From Brevibacterium picturae (GTDB taxonomy: Bacteria > Actinomycetota > Actinomycetes > Actinomycetales > Brevibacteriaceae), in NCBI RefSeq assembly GCF_900105045.1, contig NZ_LT629739.1, positions 2,294,001 to 2,358,000 of the forward strand: DNA of 64,000 nt. Reading direction: 5' to 3'. This document shows positions 8,483 to 16,855 of the stretch, one piece after another. How positions within the stretch are numbered: the stretch's first letter is position 1; each line of letters starts with the position of its first letter. The notes beneath the pieces were generated by a model. It made no database searches. It was not told where the DNA came from and worked only from the letters and a program-made list of their open reading frames with translations. A program made the translations under genes and the position numbers.

Positions 8483-9120
8483 TCTTCGTCCTCCTTGAAG
8501 TTGTCACCCGGATCGTAGTCGGTTGCGAGTACTCCCCATGGAGCCGTGATTTCGCGGTACAGATCGACAACGGCGATGGTCATGCCCATGATGGAACCGA
8601 GAGGAATGAACGCACGCCAGATCCACTCGGGAATCGGCAGCTCTGTCGCGCCCTTGGGCGGAATCTCTCCGGTTGCCGCTGCATTCAACGCTGCTTGGAG
8701 CCCGTACCAGAAGAGCAGTGCGAAGATCACCGAGACCATGGCGTGCGTCATGATTTGCAGTGTCTTCTGCACACGGAGAGGCAGCATACCGAAAACGCTG
8801 GTGACAGCGACGTGAGCTCCGGTGCGATACGCCGTGACGATTCCGAAGAATGCGCTGCCGACAAGCAGGTACCTTTCGGTGAACGAGACATTCCAGCCGA
8901 GCGGCTGGCCGAATACTGCTCGTGAGAAGACTTCGATGCAGGTGATCAGCACCATCAGCACAAGTGCGAGGCCGGCAGTAACCCCGGCGGTGTATGAGAT
9001 CACGTTCTCGACTCTGTCGAGACGGGGATGGTCATCTGTTTCGTAGCCGAACGAGGTCCGACGAGCTTTGCCCGACCTATTCAGCCTCAGAAGCATAGGA
9101 TTATGATCGGCGTCATTCAT
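8479..9120 (-). CDS. dctQ: TRAP transporter small permease (DctQ family)
   Basis: A 213-residue protein with four membrane helices, beginning after about 45 polar residues (VENVISYTAGVTAGLAL, then WNVSFTERYLLVGSAFFGIV). This matches the DctQ domain that pairs with the large permease. The polar N-terminal stretch is longer than usual, so the true start may be internal, for example at Met 9. It overlaps dctM by 4 bases and its start overlaps the end of dctP, so all three are coupled. Confidence 0.88.
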   Translation of the reverse strand: MNDADHNPMLLRLNRSGKARRTSFGYETDDHPRLDRVENVISYTAGVTAGLALVLMVLITCIEVFSRAVFGQPLGWNVSFTERYLLVGSAFFGIVTAYRTGAHVAVTSVFGMLPLRVQKTLQIMTHAMVSVIFALLFWYGLQAALNAAATGEIPPKGATELPIPEWIWRAFIPLGSIMGMTIAVVDLYREITAPWGVLATDYDPGDNFKEDEE

Positions 9121-10237
9121 CGGCGCTCTCCTCCTTGCGCAATGCCGCCTCCCATTCCTCGAGCACCGCTTCGGCCGGCAGGCCCATATCTGTCAGATCC
9201 GAGCGCCAGTTCTCTCTGGCCGGCATCGACACTTCCTGTGCCCACTCGGACTTCTGGTCGGGGGTGAGTCGGTGGAGGGTGGTGCCGTCCTTCTCCATCT
9301 GGTCCTGGGCTTCAGGCAGCAATTCGTTCAGCTTCGCGCAGAGATTCTGTTCCGTCGCCTCTGCCGCTTCAGTGACGACGACTCGCTGTTCGTCATTCAG
9401 CTCGGACCATTGCTGTTCCGAGATCGAATAGAGCACTGCGACCGAACCGAGCTCTGCGCCGATCGTACTGTTGGGCAGAACTTCTGCGAGCTTGTACGGA
9501 GCCATACTGGTGGGACTGGCCACCGTTCCATCCACGGTTCCTCGGGACGCTGCTTCATACATATCGCCCAGAGGCATAGACACGCCTGCTGCGCCCATCG
9601 CGTCGACGACGCGATCTACTGCACCTCCTGGAGATCGAAGTATCGCACCTTGGCGCCCGTGTGGGTCGGTCGTAGGCTCGGAGGTCATGAGTTCGTAGCC
9701 AGTGAGGAGAACGCTCCACAGTGGTCGGACGCCCAGCTGTTCGATCTCCTGTTCGCGGGCGGTCGAGCCCTCGGCGACCGAACGTGAGACGGCAGCAGCG
9801 CCGACGCAGGAATCGGTGGTGTAGCCGGGGAGATCAAACGCGCTGGACAGCGGCAACTGCGCAGAGAGATAGGCCGGCACCACGTCGGAGATATCGGCAA
9901 TCCCCGACGACAACATGGTGGGGACATCTTCGAAGCTGCCGAGCTGTGAACTCGGGTAGAACTCGACACTGATGCCGACATCAGGGCCCTCTTCACGCAG
10001 CCGATCGAGGAAGTACATGGAGCCATTCGCCGCGATTGGGTGACTCGCAGAGAATCCTTCCGCGAATTTGAGAGTGACGTCGTCGCTGTCCACTCCAGGG
10101 CCCGCACACCCTGTCACGGCGAGCAGGGTTGCCAGCCCTGCTGCGGGCAGCATCCACTGCTGTCGCTTTCGCTGTCGCTTTCGTTTGTACGACGGTTGCT
10201 GTGGCTTCTTGTTTCGGGGCTCAGGTGGAACGTTCAC
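9113..10237 (-). CDS. dctP: TRAP transporter substrate-binding lipoprotein (DctP family)
   Basis: A 374-residue extracytoplasmic solute receptor. The N terminus has a very basic n-region (YKRKRQRKRQQWML), a hydrophobic core and a lipobox LLAVTGC with the acylated Cys at about residue 44. So it is a membrane-anchored lipoprotein, as expected for a Gram-positive TRAP receptor. DctP features include KFAEGFSASHPI at the mature N terminus and the RSPGGAVDRVVDAMGA segment around the expected ligand-binding Arg. The start is GTG with GGAGG 6 nt upstream. First gene of the dctP-dctQ-dctM operon; the ligand is probably the acid handled by the CoA-transferase at 5079. Confidence 0.9.
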   Translation of the reverse strand: MNVPPEPRNKKPQQPSYKRKRQRKRQQWMLPAAGLATLLAVTGCAGPGVDSDDVTLKFAEGFSASHPIAANGSMYFLDRLREEGPDVGISVEFYPSSQLGSFEDVPTMLSSGIADISDVVPAYLSAQLPLSSAFDLPGYTTDSCVGAAAVSRSVAEGSTAREQEIEQLGVRPLWSVLLTGYELMTSEPTTDPHGRQGAILRSPGGAVDRVVDAMGAAGVSMPLGDMYEAASRGTVDGTVASPTSMAPYKLAEVLPNSTIGAELGSVAVLYSISEQQWSELNDEQRVVVTEAAEATEQNLCAKLNELLPEAQDQMEKDGTTLHRLTPDQKSEWAQEVSMPARENWRSDLTDMGLPAEAVLEEWEAALRKEESADE

Positions 10238-10662
10238 GCTGACCTCCTGGAGTAGATAGATCTCGAATGCTGCTCGATCCGGTCGGCGTCAACGCGATGT
10301 GATTCGCATCAGCACAGCACGCAGTTGACTGTTCATCCGTTCGCCGATTCTAAAAGTGCCGTATATAGGAACATCATCGTCATATACACGAACTGTCCTT
10401 TGAAGGTTATTACGTGGCGTGGATCACGTCAACCGTGTTTCGGAGATCTCGCCAGAGCGTGACCTGTTGGTCCTCAACGCAACGACGCATCCGTCGAATC
10501 TTGAGTCTGCATCGCGACTAGGAGTCGAAATGCGTCGTCGTGTTTCGCGAGTGTGACGGTCTGCGTGGGAATCGGACAGGCAGTCGGCGAACGGGTCGTC
10601 GGCCTTCCTAGTCTGGGACCACTCCCTGACCAAGGGGCCACTCAACCGAAGGGGACGTTCCC
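10238..10662. other. Intergenic region with candidate regulator site upstream of the TRAP operon
   Basis: About 425 bases without a convincing gene. GTATAT (10361-10366) and ATATAC (10382-10387) form an inverted repeat with 15 bases between the arms, in the most A/T-rich part. CCGTATATAGGAACA here resembles elements in front of the CoA-transferase gene at 5033 and 5055. A 73-codon reverse reading frame (10424-10645) has no start signal or recognisable features and I do not call it. GAAGGGGAC just before 10663 is the ribosome-binding site of the next gene. Confidence 0.5.
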
Positions 10663-11271
10663 ATGACCGTCACTGCTCAAACCACGTCGAACACCGACAC
10701 CACAACCACGTCGAACACCGACACCACCAACACCGGCTCGACCATCGCGATCAGCGCCGAGGATCGTGCCGCGCGACTCGCCTCGGCGGGCCAGGCCTGG
10801 AATGAACGGATCGCAGCCTCGGCGAAGAACGCACAGCTGGTCTTCTCCGCGAAGGGAAGCGCTCAGGGGTCGGTCTCTTCGGTCATCACTGCCGGAAAGC
10901 ACACCTTCACCGTGGACGAGCCGACGCCCCTGGCCGGTGACGATGCGGCACCGAACCCCGTCGAGTACGCACTGGGAGCCTTCATCTCCTGCCAGATCGT
11001 CGTCTACCGGCTCTATGCACACAACCTGGGACTGACCATCGAAAGCCTCGACGTCAGCGCAGAGGGCGACCTCGATGTGCAGGGACTCTTCGGTGCTGAC
11101 GAGACCGTGCGCCCCGGACTCTCCGCAGTCCGCGTCAACGTAGAGATCACGGGGCCCGACAGTGATGAGGCCTACCAGGAGCTGCAGAAGACCGTCGACG
11201 CCCACTGCCCCGTCTTCGACATCTTCACGAACCCGACACCCATCGACGTGACCGTGACGAAGACGAACTGA
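10663..11271 (+). CDS. OsmC family protein with a repetitive N-terminal extension
   Basis: A 202-residue OsmC/Ohr-fold protein. The core (from about residue 55) has the first redox cysteine in GAFISCQIVVYRLYA and the second in VDAHCPVFDIFTNPTP. It is longer than ordinary OsmC proteins because of a Thr/Ser/Asn/Asp-rich N-terminal stretch (TSNTDTT units) produced by a perfect 24-bp tandem duplication in the DNA. Probably a hydroperoxide or thiol-stress enzyme, or one of the less-studied OsmC-like proteins with unknown substrates. The ribosome-binding site is AAGGGG. It converges with recQ. Confidence 0.85.
   Translation: MTVTAQTTSNTDTTTTSNTDTTNTGSTIAISAEDRAARLASAGQAWNERIAASAKNAQLVFSAKGSAQGSVSSVITAGKHTFTVDEPTPLAGDDAAPNPVEYALGAFISCQIVVYRLYAHNLGLTIESLDVSAEGDLDVQGLFGADETVRPGLSAVRVNVEITGPDSDEAYQELQKTVDAHCPVFDIFTNPTPIDVTVTKTN
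10680..10727 (+). repeat. Perfect 24-bp tandem duplication in the osmC-like N terminus
   Basis: Two identical 24-base units (10680-10703 and 10704-10727) encode the repeated TSNTDT segment. The length is a multiple of three, so the frame is kept. Copy number could vary among strains. Confidence 0.85.
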
Positions 11272-11331
11272 CCGTCGTGAGTAGGTGGGTCAGCCAGTAC
11301 TGGTCTCGAGGGCAGCCGATGCCGCACCGGA

Positions 11332-11365
11332 AATCAGGCGGCGCTGGAAGTCACGCGGCGCTGGA
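11332..11365 (-). repeat. 17-bp tandem duplication spanning the recQ stop codon
   Basis: On the reverse strand two 17-base units (11365-11349 and 11348-11332) match at 15 of 17 positions. The first holds the last codons and TGA stop of recQ; the second repeats them with another TGA. One of a series of similar stop-spanning repeats in this window. Confidence 0.6.
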
Positions 11366-13183
11366 CTCGAGGACCTCGAGGACGCCGGGCCCATAGCGGT
11401 CGAGTTTCTTCAGTCCCACGCCGCTGACCTGGCCGAGCTCATTGATGGTGCTTGGTTTGGCCTCGACGATCCCGTACAGGGTGGCATCGGGGAACACCAC
11501 GTAGGCAGGGACGCCCTGCTCCTTCGCCTGATCGGCTCGCCAGGAACGCAGGGCTTCGAACAGGGCTGTGTCCGCGGTCCCGAGTTCGACCTCGGGACCG
11601 CCTCGGCGCTTGGCCGCTGCCTTCTTCGATCCCGATTTCTTGGGATCCACACGAAGGGACATCTCGACCTCACTGCGCAGGACTGGTCCGGCGGCCTCGC
11701 CGACGATGAGGACGCCGTAGTCGCCGTGGGATTCGAGCAGTCCGCGGGCGAGGACCTGACGGACCACGGTCTTCCACTCGGTCTCGCTGAGGTCGTCGCC
11801 GATGCCCCAGACGCTGAGTTCCTGATGATTGGCCGCCCGTGAGCGCTCGTTGTCATTGCCGCGCAGCACGTCGATGACCTGTCCCGAGCCGAACCTCTGT
11901 CCGCGTTCCCGGTCGAGGCGGATCACGGCCGACAGCAGCTTCTGCACGGCCACGGTCGCGTCCCAGGTCACCGGGGGTGTGATGCAGGTATCGCAGTTGC
12001 CGCAGGGTTCGGATTCCTCGTCGAAGTAGCGCAGCAGCTGCACGCGCCGGCAGTCGACGGTCTCGCACAGGGCAAGCATCGAGTCCAGGTGGCTCATCGC
12101 ACGTCGCTGGTAGGCCCGATCGCCGTCCCCGGATTCGATGAGGCGGCGTTGGGAGACCACATCGCCGAGGCCGTAGACCATCCACGCATCCGCGGGCAGC
12201 CCGTCACGCCCGGCGCGGCCGGTCTCCTGGTAGTAGCCTTCGACGGACCGCGGCAGATCGAGGTGGGCGACGAAGCGGACATCGGGTTTGTCGATGCCCA
12301 TGCCGAAGGCGATCGTTGCGACCATGACGAGTCCATCCTCGCGGAGGAACCGTGCCTGATGATCGGCGCGGACCTCGGCGGGAAGCCCGGCGTGATAGGG
12401 CAGGGCATTGATCCCCCTTGCCACGAGCGCGTCCGCGAGCTGTTCGACACCGCGGCGGGAGAGACAGTAGACGATGCCCGAGTCGCCGGGATGTTCGGTG
12501 GTGATGAAATTGATGAGCTGGGATCGCCCCGACTGCTTCGGCTCGATCCGGTAGGTGATGTTCGGCCGGTCGAAGCTGGCCACGAAATGCTCGGCGTTGC
12601 CCAGGTGGAGACGTTCGGTGAGTTCAGCGTGGGTGGCGGGTGTGGCCGTGGCGGTGAGCGCGATGCGGGGAACATCCGGGAACCGTTCGGCCAGCACTCC
12701 CAAACCGAGGTAATCGCTGCGGAAGTCGTGGCCCCACTGCGATACGCAGTGGGCTTCGTCGATGGCGAACAAGGCGACCTGGGCTCGTTCGAGCAGCGCC
12801 ATCGTGCGCGGCAGAACGAGTCGTTCGGGTGCGAGGTAGAGCAGATCGATCTCACCGGCCAGGAGCGCGCGCTCGACATTCTGCGCCTGGTCGAAATCGA
12901 GGGTCGAGTTCAGGTACGCCGCTCGCACACCGAGGTTCTCCAGAGCCGCGACCTGATCTGCCATGAGTGCGATCAAGGGTGAGATCACCACGCCGGCGCC
13001 CGGTCTGACCAGGCTCGGAATCTGGTAGCACAGGGATTTGCCGCCGCCGGTGGGCATGAGGACGACGGCGTCGCCACCGCCCACGATCTGGTCGACGACC
13101 GCCTGCTGCTGTCCTCGGAACTCCTCATAGCCGAAGACATCGTGGAGGACGTCGAGCGAAGATGTTGTCGGTGCCGAGGTCAT
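11351..13183 (-). CDS. recQ: ATP-dependent DNA helicase RecQ
   Basis: About 610 residues. Superfamily 2 helicase motifs are present in order: Walker A LMPTGGGKSLCYQ (about 45), DEAH box in FAIDEAHCVSQWGHDFR (about 140), TATATP, and the motif VI arginines in QETGRAGRDG. A RecQ zinc site follows (CGNCDTC with an upstream Cys), then the RQC winged helix and a C-terminal HRDC domain (from about 520). RecQ unwinds 3'-5' DNA in recombination and fork repair. I place the start at ATG 13183, where a TAGGCT -10 element ends exactly 7 nt upstream, so the message is probably leaderless. Confidence 0.95.
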   Translation of the reverse strand: MTSAPTTSSLDVLHDVFGYEEFRGQQQAVVDQIVGGGDAVVLMPTGGGKSLCYQIPSLVRPGAGVVISPLIALMADQVAALENLGVRAAYLNSTLDFDQAQNVERALLAGEIDLLYLAPERLVLPRTMALLERAQVALFAIDEAHCVSQWGHDFRSDYLGLGVLAERFPDVPRIALTATATPATHAELTERLHLGNAEHFVASFDRPNITYRIEPKQSGRSQLINFITTEHPGDSGIVYCLSRRGVEQLADALVARGINALPYHAGLPAEVRADHQARFLREDGLVMVATIAFGMGIDKPDVRFVAHLDLPRSVEGYYQETGRAGRDGLPADAWMVYGLGDVVSQRRLIESGDGDRAYQRRAMSHLDSMLALCETVDCRRVQLLRYFDEESEPCGNCDTCITPPVTWDATVAVQKLLSAVIRLDRERGQRFGSGQVIDVLRGNDNERSRAANHQELSVWGIGDDLSETEWKTVVRQVLARGLLESHGDYGVLIVGEAAGPVLRSEVEMSLRVDPKKSGSKKAAAKRRGGPEVELGTADTALFEALRSWRADQAKEQGVPAYVVFPDATLYGIVEAKPSTINELGQVSGVGLKKLDRYGPGVLEVLESSAA

Positions 13184-13369
13184 GCGCACAAGCCTAGTGG
13201 ACGGTGCTGACGCGGCCGAACCGGCTGTGCGTCATGTCCGGGGGTCGCGCTACGCTGGAACCCTGAAAGTCGGACGGGCAACGCAATAGTCGAACAGGCA
13301 GCGCACCGTCGAGAAGTCGACGAGCTGCCGATGAGCACCAGGGCACTGGTGGGAAGACCGAGGGGCACA

Positions 13370-13792
13370 GTGGAGACGAACAGGCGCACGATCATGAAGT
13401 CAGCGAGTGTGGCAGGAACCGTCGCGGTCGTCGGTTCCTCGGTGGCGCTGACCTCGGCGTGCTCGTCGGACGAGCCGTCCGAGTCCAATGGGGCAGGAGG
13501 CACCGACGCCAACGTTCCGGCGGGCGACGTCCCCGTCGGGTCCGGCACCGTCGTCGACGAGACCTACGTCGTCACCCAGCCGAAGGAGGGCGAGTTCTAC
13601 GCCTTCTCCTCCGTGTGCACGCACCAGGGCTGCCAGGTGCGCACCGTCACCGAGGATAAAATCACCTGCCCGTGCCACTCCTCGCAGTTCTCGACGACGA
13701 CCGGTGAGGTGCTCACTGGTCCCGCGACCGAGCCGCTTGCGGAATATTCGGTGTCTGATTCGGATGGCACGCTGACGATCTCGGGGAAGTAG
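13370..13792 (+). CDS. Rieske [2Fe-2S] protein exported by Tat as a lipoprotein
   Basis: About 140 residues. The N terminus is a twin-arginine signal (NRRTIMKSASVAG) ending in a lipobox-like LTSAC, so the protein probably folds with its cluster inside and is then anchored outside the membrane. The Rieske ligands are clear: CTHQGC (Cys, His) and CPCHSSQF (Cys, His), followed by the proline-loop-like GPATEPL. I favour GTG 13370 because it puts the RR motif near the start; ATG 13331 is also open. It is a stand-alone Rieske domain whose electron partner is not encoded nearby. Confidence 0.85.
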   Translation: METNRRTIMKSASVAGTVAVVGSSVALTSACSSDEPSESNGAGGTDANVPAGDVPVGSGTVVDETYVVTQPKEGEFYAFSSVCTHQGCQVRTVTEDKITCPCHSSQFSTTTGEVLTGPATEPLAEYSVSDSDGTLTISGK

Positions 13793-13798
13793 GCTCGC

Positions 13799-14176
13799 TC
13801 AGCCCAGCATAAGGCCGGGAACCACGAGTGCGCCTGTGACGACGAGTGCCAGGAGGCTGGAGACGCCGAGGTTGGTTGTCTCGGACCGACGGGTCTTCAC
13901 GTCTTCCGCCCGCCAGGGCAGGTCCGGCCAGACCGATGCGCTGCGGTAGACGCCGACGACGTAGCCGAGGAGGCAGAGCATCCAGACGTAGATGAACCAG
14001 CCCGTCCAGCCGCCGAAGTCCGCGATGAGGCGCACGAGCAGCAACATTCCGGCCGCTGTGATGAGACTGCCCAGCAGGCCGGTGCGGGTCGCCGAACGAG
14101 AGGCCCGGAAGGCTGCGAAGGCGCCCCATGCGATCACGACGCCGCTGGCGATCTGGGAGAAGAGTTCGGGATTCAT
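13799..14176 (-). CDS. Small integral membrane protein of unknown function
   Basis: A 125-residue protein with about four hydrophobic helices (IASGVVIAWGAFAAF, LITAAGMLLLVRLIADFG, FIYVWMLCLLGYVVGVY, LLALVVTGALVVPGLML). I do not recognise a family. Its ATG overlaps the TGA of the upstream serine hydrolase gene by one base (TGATG), so it is translationally coupled to it, in an operon with that hydrolase and the HTH regulator at 15372. Confidence 0.65.
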   Translation of the reverse strand: MNPELFSQIASGVVIAWGAFAAFRASRSATRTGLLGSLITAAGMLLLVRLIADFGGWTGWFIYVWMLCLLGYVVGVYRSASVWPDLPWRAEDVKTRRSETTNLGVSSLLALVVTGALVVPGLMLG

Positions 14177-15336
14177 CAGCGCGCTCCTGTCTCAGAACTC
14201 CGCGCCGGAGCAGGTGAAGACGCGTTGTGCGCGGACGAGATCAGATCGAGGGCATCGTCGACCGAATTGGCCGAGTCGGCGAGGACGATGATCCCCTGAC
14301 GCGACTCGGGATCGAAACCGAGGAACGACCGATAGCCGCCGGTGCCGCCGTTGTGCCAAGTGACGTGCGGGCTGCGACCGGTCGTCGTGAACCAGGCCCA
14401 GCCGATGCGATCCGACTCGTCGAAGTCTTCACGCGGTTCGGCCGCCTCGGCGCCGGGAGCCGTCCCGTCCATCGTCGCCCGCAGCCAGATGCTCAGGTCG
14501 TGCGCGGTGGATCTGATGGCACCGGCCGGTGCGGCCCCGCCCAAGGTCCAGGGTGCGGCCGGAAGCCCCGAGGCCGTGTAGCCATGGACCAAGTCCTCGG
14601 CAGAGTCGGGAACATATGTGCTGGTCATCCCCAGTGGCTCGGCGATGCGATCGTGGACGAGATCGCCGTAGCTGATGCCGGCCGCGGTCGCGATCGCCTG
14701 GCCGAGGACTGCGAACCCGAAGTTCGAGTACTCCGGCTCCTTCTCTCCGACCTCGACTTCCTGGAGCGAACCCACGAGCTCAACCGCGCTCGCCCGATAC
14801 GGGTCGGTGTGGATATACCTCGAGATGAAACTCGCGATGCCGTCACCGACGCTCGGCGCCGGCTCCTGCGCGGGCAGACCCGAACGCTGCATCGCGATCG
14901 AGGCCAGCGTCACCTCGGCGACATCACCGCTGAGACCGGGCCACACATCGCCGAGGCGGGTGCCCTCGTCGATCTCCCCACGTTCGATCGCGTCGGCGAA
15001 GAGGGCGGCGGTGAAGGTCTTCGTGATCGACCCGATTTCGAACTCGGAATTCTCGTCCGCGCCGACCCCACCCCAGGTGACCTCATCGCCGTCGATCTTC
15101 GCCGCCGCAACATGGTGCCAGCGCTTGCTGCCGAGGGTGTCCTCGAGCTCGCCGACGAACCGGGCGTCGCCGGTGGTCTCGCCCTGGAACCCGCGCGGGA
15201 ACGGGGTGATGAGCAGGAGCAGGGCCGCGATGACCACGGCGGCGATGATCGCAGTGACCCCTCGCCGAGGAGGAGCTGTCGTCGAATGCGGGCGTGGAGT
15301 CTCGGTGGTGGCAGTGGACGCGTCGTCGGTGTCCAT
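14176..15336 (-). CDS. Membrane-anchored serine hydrolase, beta-lactamase class C/PBP4* family
   Basis: A 386-residue protein with one N-terminal membrane helix (about residues 28-47) and an extracytoplasmic beta-lactamase-like domain. Catalytic motifs: SxxK in IGSITKTFTAAL, YxN in PEYSNFGFAVLG, and HxG in TWHNGGTGGY in place of KTG, the pattern of class C-type esterases and D-aminopeptidases. The substrate is unknown; cell-wall peptides or esters are likely. It is 35 bases downstream of the HTH gene at 15372 and overlaps the next membrane-protein gene, so all three probably share one mRNA under that regulator. Confidence 0.88.
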   Translation of the reverse strand: MDTDDASTATTETPRPHSTTAPPRRGVTAIIAAVVIAALLLLITPFPRGFQGETTGDARFVGELEDTLGSKRWHHVAAAKIDGDEVTWGGVGADENSEFEIGSITKTFTAALFADAIERGEIDEGTRLGDVWPGLSGDVAEVTLASIAMQRSGLPAQEPAPSVGDGIASFISRYIHTDPYRASAVELVGSLQEVEVGEKEPEYSNFGFAVLGQAIATAAGISYGDLVHDRIAEPLGMTSTYVPDSAEDLVHGYTASGLPAAPWTLGGAAPAGAIRSTAHDLSIWLRATMDGTAPGAEAAEPREDFDESDRIGWAWFTTTGRSPHVTWHNGGTGGYRSFLGFDPESRQGIIVLADSANSVDDALDLISSAHNASSPAPARSSETGAR

Positions 15337-15371
15337 GATTCCGTCCTGTTCGAGTGTCAGTGGGGTCGCAT

Positions 15372-15950
15372 CTAGTGGGTGCCGATGAGGATGAGGGTGA
15401 GCAGGGGGATGATCTTCTGGCCGGGGACCCTCCAGTGTCCGCGCCGCGAGTTCTCGAGCCAGCCAGCTCCGGCGAGGGCATGGATGTGGTGGTAGATCTG
15501 ACCGGTCGTGCCGAACCGGTCGTCGTTGCCGAGCTGTGCCACGGTGGTCGTGCCCTCGTAGATCGCCTGCAGGAGCTCAAGCCGGACCGGGTGTCCCAGT
15601 GCGGCCAGGGCACCGGCCGCCTCGGCGAAATTGAGGTCCTCGAGTGCCGCCGAGGGCAGGCCCATCTGCCAGGACACCGGGGACTCGGCGCCCGGGGGAG
15701 TGGTGTGACCGGTGTAGACGACGCCGCCTTCGTCACCGGCATGGTCGATGAGGCCGTTGAGCGCCCAGAAGGTGTCGTCATCGGCCGGGTGGGCGGGGTG
15801 ATCCGAGGCAGAGCTGGGATCGGCTTCGGCCGGATCCAGCGGTGCGGCCGAGGCGCTCTCCAAGCTGGCGACCTTGCGCTCGAGCTTCGCCAGGCGGGAC
15901 TCGACGGCGCTCGTGGATTCACTCTGCGAGGGTGTGTTCATGCCCCCCAT
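15372..15950 (-). CDS. ArsR-like winged-helix transcriptional regulator
   Basis: A 192-residue protein. The N-terminal 30 residues are a predicted coiled coil (ESRLAKLERKVASLES), followed by a Pro/Ala/Asp-rich linker and a C-terminal winged helix (LAALGHPVRLELLQAIYEG, then TTGQIYHHIHAL) like ArsR/PadR-type domains. It ends in a hydrophobic stretch (IIPLLTLILIG). Two starts are possible: ATG 15950, exactly 7 nt from a TATTAT -10 box (leaderless), or ATG 15941 behind GGGGGG. A perfect palindrome next to this promoter suggests autoregulation. It is the first gene of an operon with the serine hydrolase. Confidence 0.8.
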   Translation of the reverse strand: MGGMNTPSQSESTSAVESRLAKLERKVASLESASAAPLDPAEADPSSASDHPAHPADDDTFWALNGLIDHAGDEGGVVYTGHTTPPGAESPVSWQMGLPSAALEDLNFAEAAGALAALGHPVRLELLQAIYEGTTTVAQLGNDDRFGTTGQIYHHIHALAGAGWLENSRRGHWRVPGQKIIPLLTLILIGTH

Positions 15951-15957
15951 AATACAT

Positions 15958-15987
15958 ATAATACGTAATTACGTAAAGACATGATAA
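15958..15987 (-). promoter_or_regulatory. Promoter with a palindromic operator for the HTH-serine hydrolase operon
   Basis: Reading leftwards, a -35-like TTATCA (15987-15982) and a TATTAT -10 (15963-15958) flank an 18-base spacer. TACGTAATTACGTA (15962-15975) is a perfect 14-base palindrome that overlaps the -10 and spacer, a classic repressor position. The neighbouring HTH protein is the obvious candidate to bind it. Confidence 0.65.
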
Positions 15988-16042
15988 GCGTGTGTCCACC
16001 CCAACACCGGACAGACTCAGGTGAGATGCCTAAACTGGTGAC

Positions 16043-16792
16043 GTGATGAGTACCGACGAACCGCGCACCGAGCCCACACAACCACGACCCGAGGCTCTGC
16101 CCCAGGCCATCTCCGAATCGAAGGCACTCGGTGCCCCGATGGTCGTCCGCGGAATCCTCGGAGTCGCCTTCGGGTTCGCGACGGTCTTCTGGCCCCGCGA
16201 TGCGACCAGCCCCAAGCACCTGTCCATGGGCGTCGACATCGTCGACATCCTGTCCATCAGCTATCTGGTGCTCTTCGCCCTCGCGCTCGTCTACCAGGCC
16301 CTGCGCTCACCGCTGAATGTGCGCACCGCGGTCTTCGGTCAGGCGGTCATCACGATCCCCGCGATTGTGTTCCTCTTCCTCGCCGAACAGCCGGCAGAGC
16401 TGCGTGCAGCCATGAGTATCTGGGCGCTGCTGCACGGACTCATCGAGCTGTGGAACTACCGTCAGCTCAAGTCCCACCCGATGGCATCGGACTTCCTCAT
16501 CGCGGCCGCCTGTCACGTGCTGCTCGGCGTGATCCTCATGTTCGGCGACGACTTCGGTGCGCTGTGGATCCTCGGCTTCACAGGTGTCGCCACGCTCATC
16601 GCCGGAGTCATCTTCATCATCGGCGGTTACTCGCGCATCAGCAAGGCCAAGCAGGTCGCCGCCAGCACGGACTCGACCCCCGCCGGCACGGATTCGGCCC
16701 CCGTCGAGGCCGATCCTGACAGCACCGAGGTGGACTCGTCCCCCACCGAGGCGGAGTCGGAGAACACTGACGAGCCCGACGGCAAGAACTGA
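16043..16792 (+). CDS. HdeD/DUF308-like membrane protein with a charged C-terminal tail
   Basis: A 249-residue protein. After about 30 polar residues there are six hydrophobic helices grouped in pairs (VVRGILGVAFGFATVFWP; ISYLVLFALALVYQAL; AVITIPAIVFLFLAE; SIWALLHGLIELW; FLIAAACHVLLGVILMFG; GVATLIAGVIFIIGGY), the pattern of the DUF308/HdeD group. The last 45 residues are rich in Ser, Thr, Asp, Glu and Pro and look disordered. GTG 16043 is preceded by TAAACT ending exactly 6 nt upstream, so it is probably a leaderless start. The function is unknown. Confidence 0.75.
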   Translation: MMSTDEPRTEPTQPRPEALPQAISESKALGAPMVVRGILGVAFGFATVFWPRDATSPKHLSMGVDIVDILSISYLVLFALALVYQALRSPLNVRTAVFGQAVITIPAIVFLFLAEQPAELRAAMSIWALLHGLIELWNYRQLKSHPMASDFLIAAACHVLLGVILMFGDDFGALWILGFTGVATLIAGVIFIIGGYSRISKAKQVAASTDSTPAGTDSAPVEADPDSTEVDSSPTEAESENTDEPDGKN

Positions 16793-16855
16793 GCCCGAAC
16801 CGCACTGCCCGCAGCATCTGACGACCACAGCCGAATTCGAGAAGACCGAGGTGAG

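Noticed and set aside
10424-10645. 73-codon reverse frame upstream of the second OsmC gene
   Set aside because: No ribosome-binding site or promoter, Arg/Ser-rich composition and no family resemblance.
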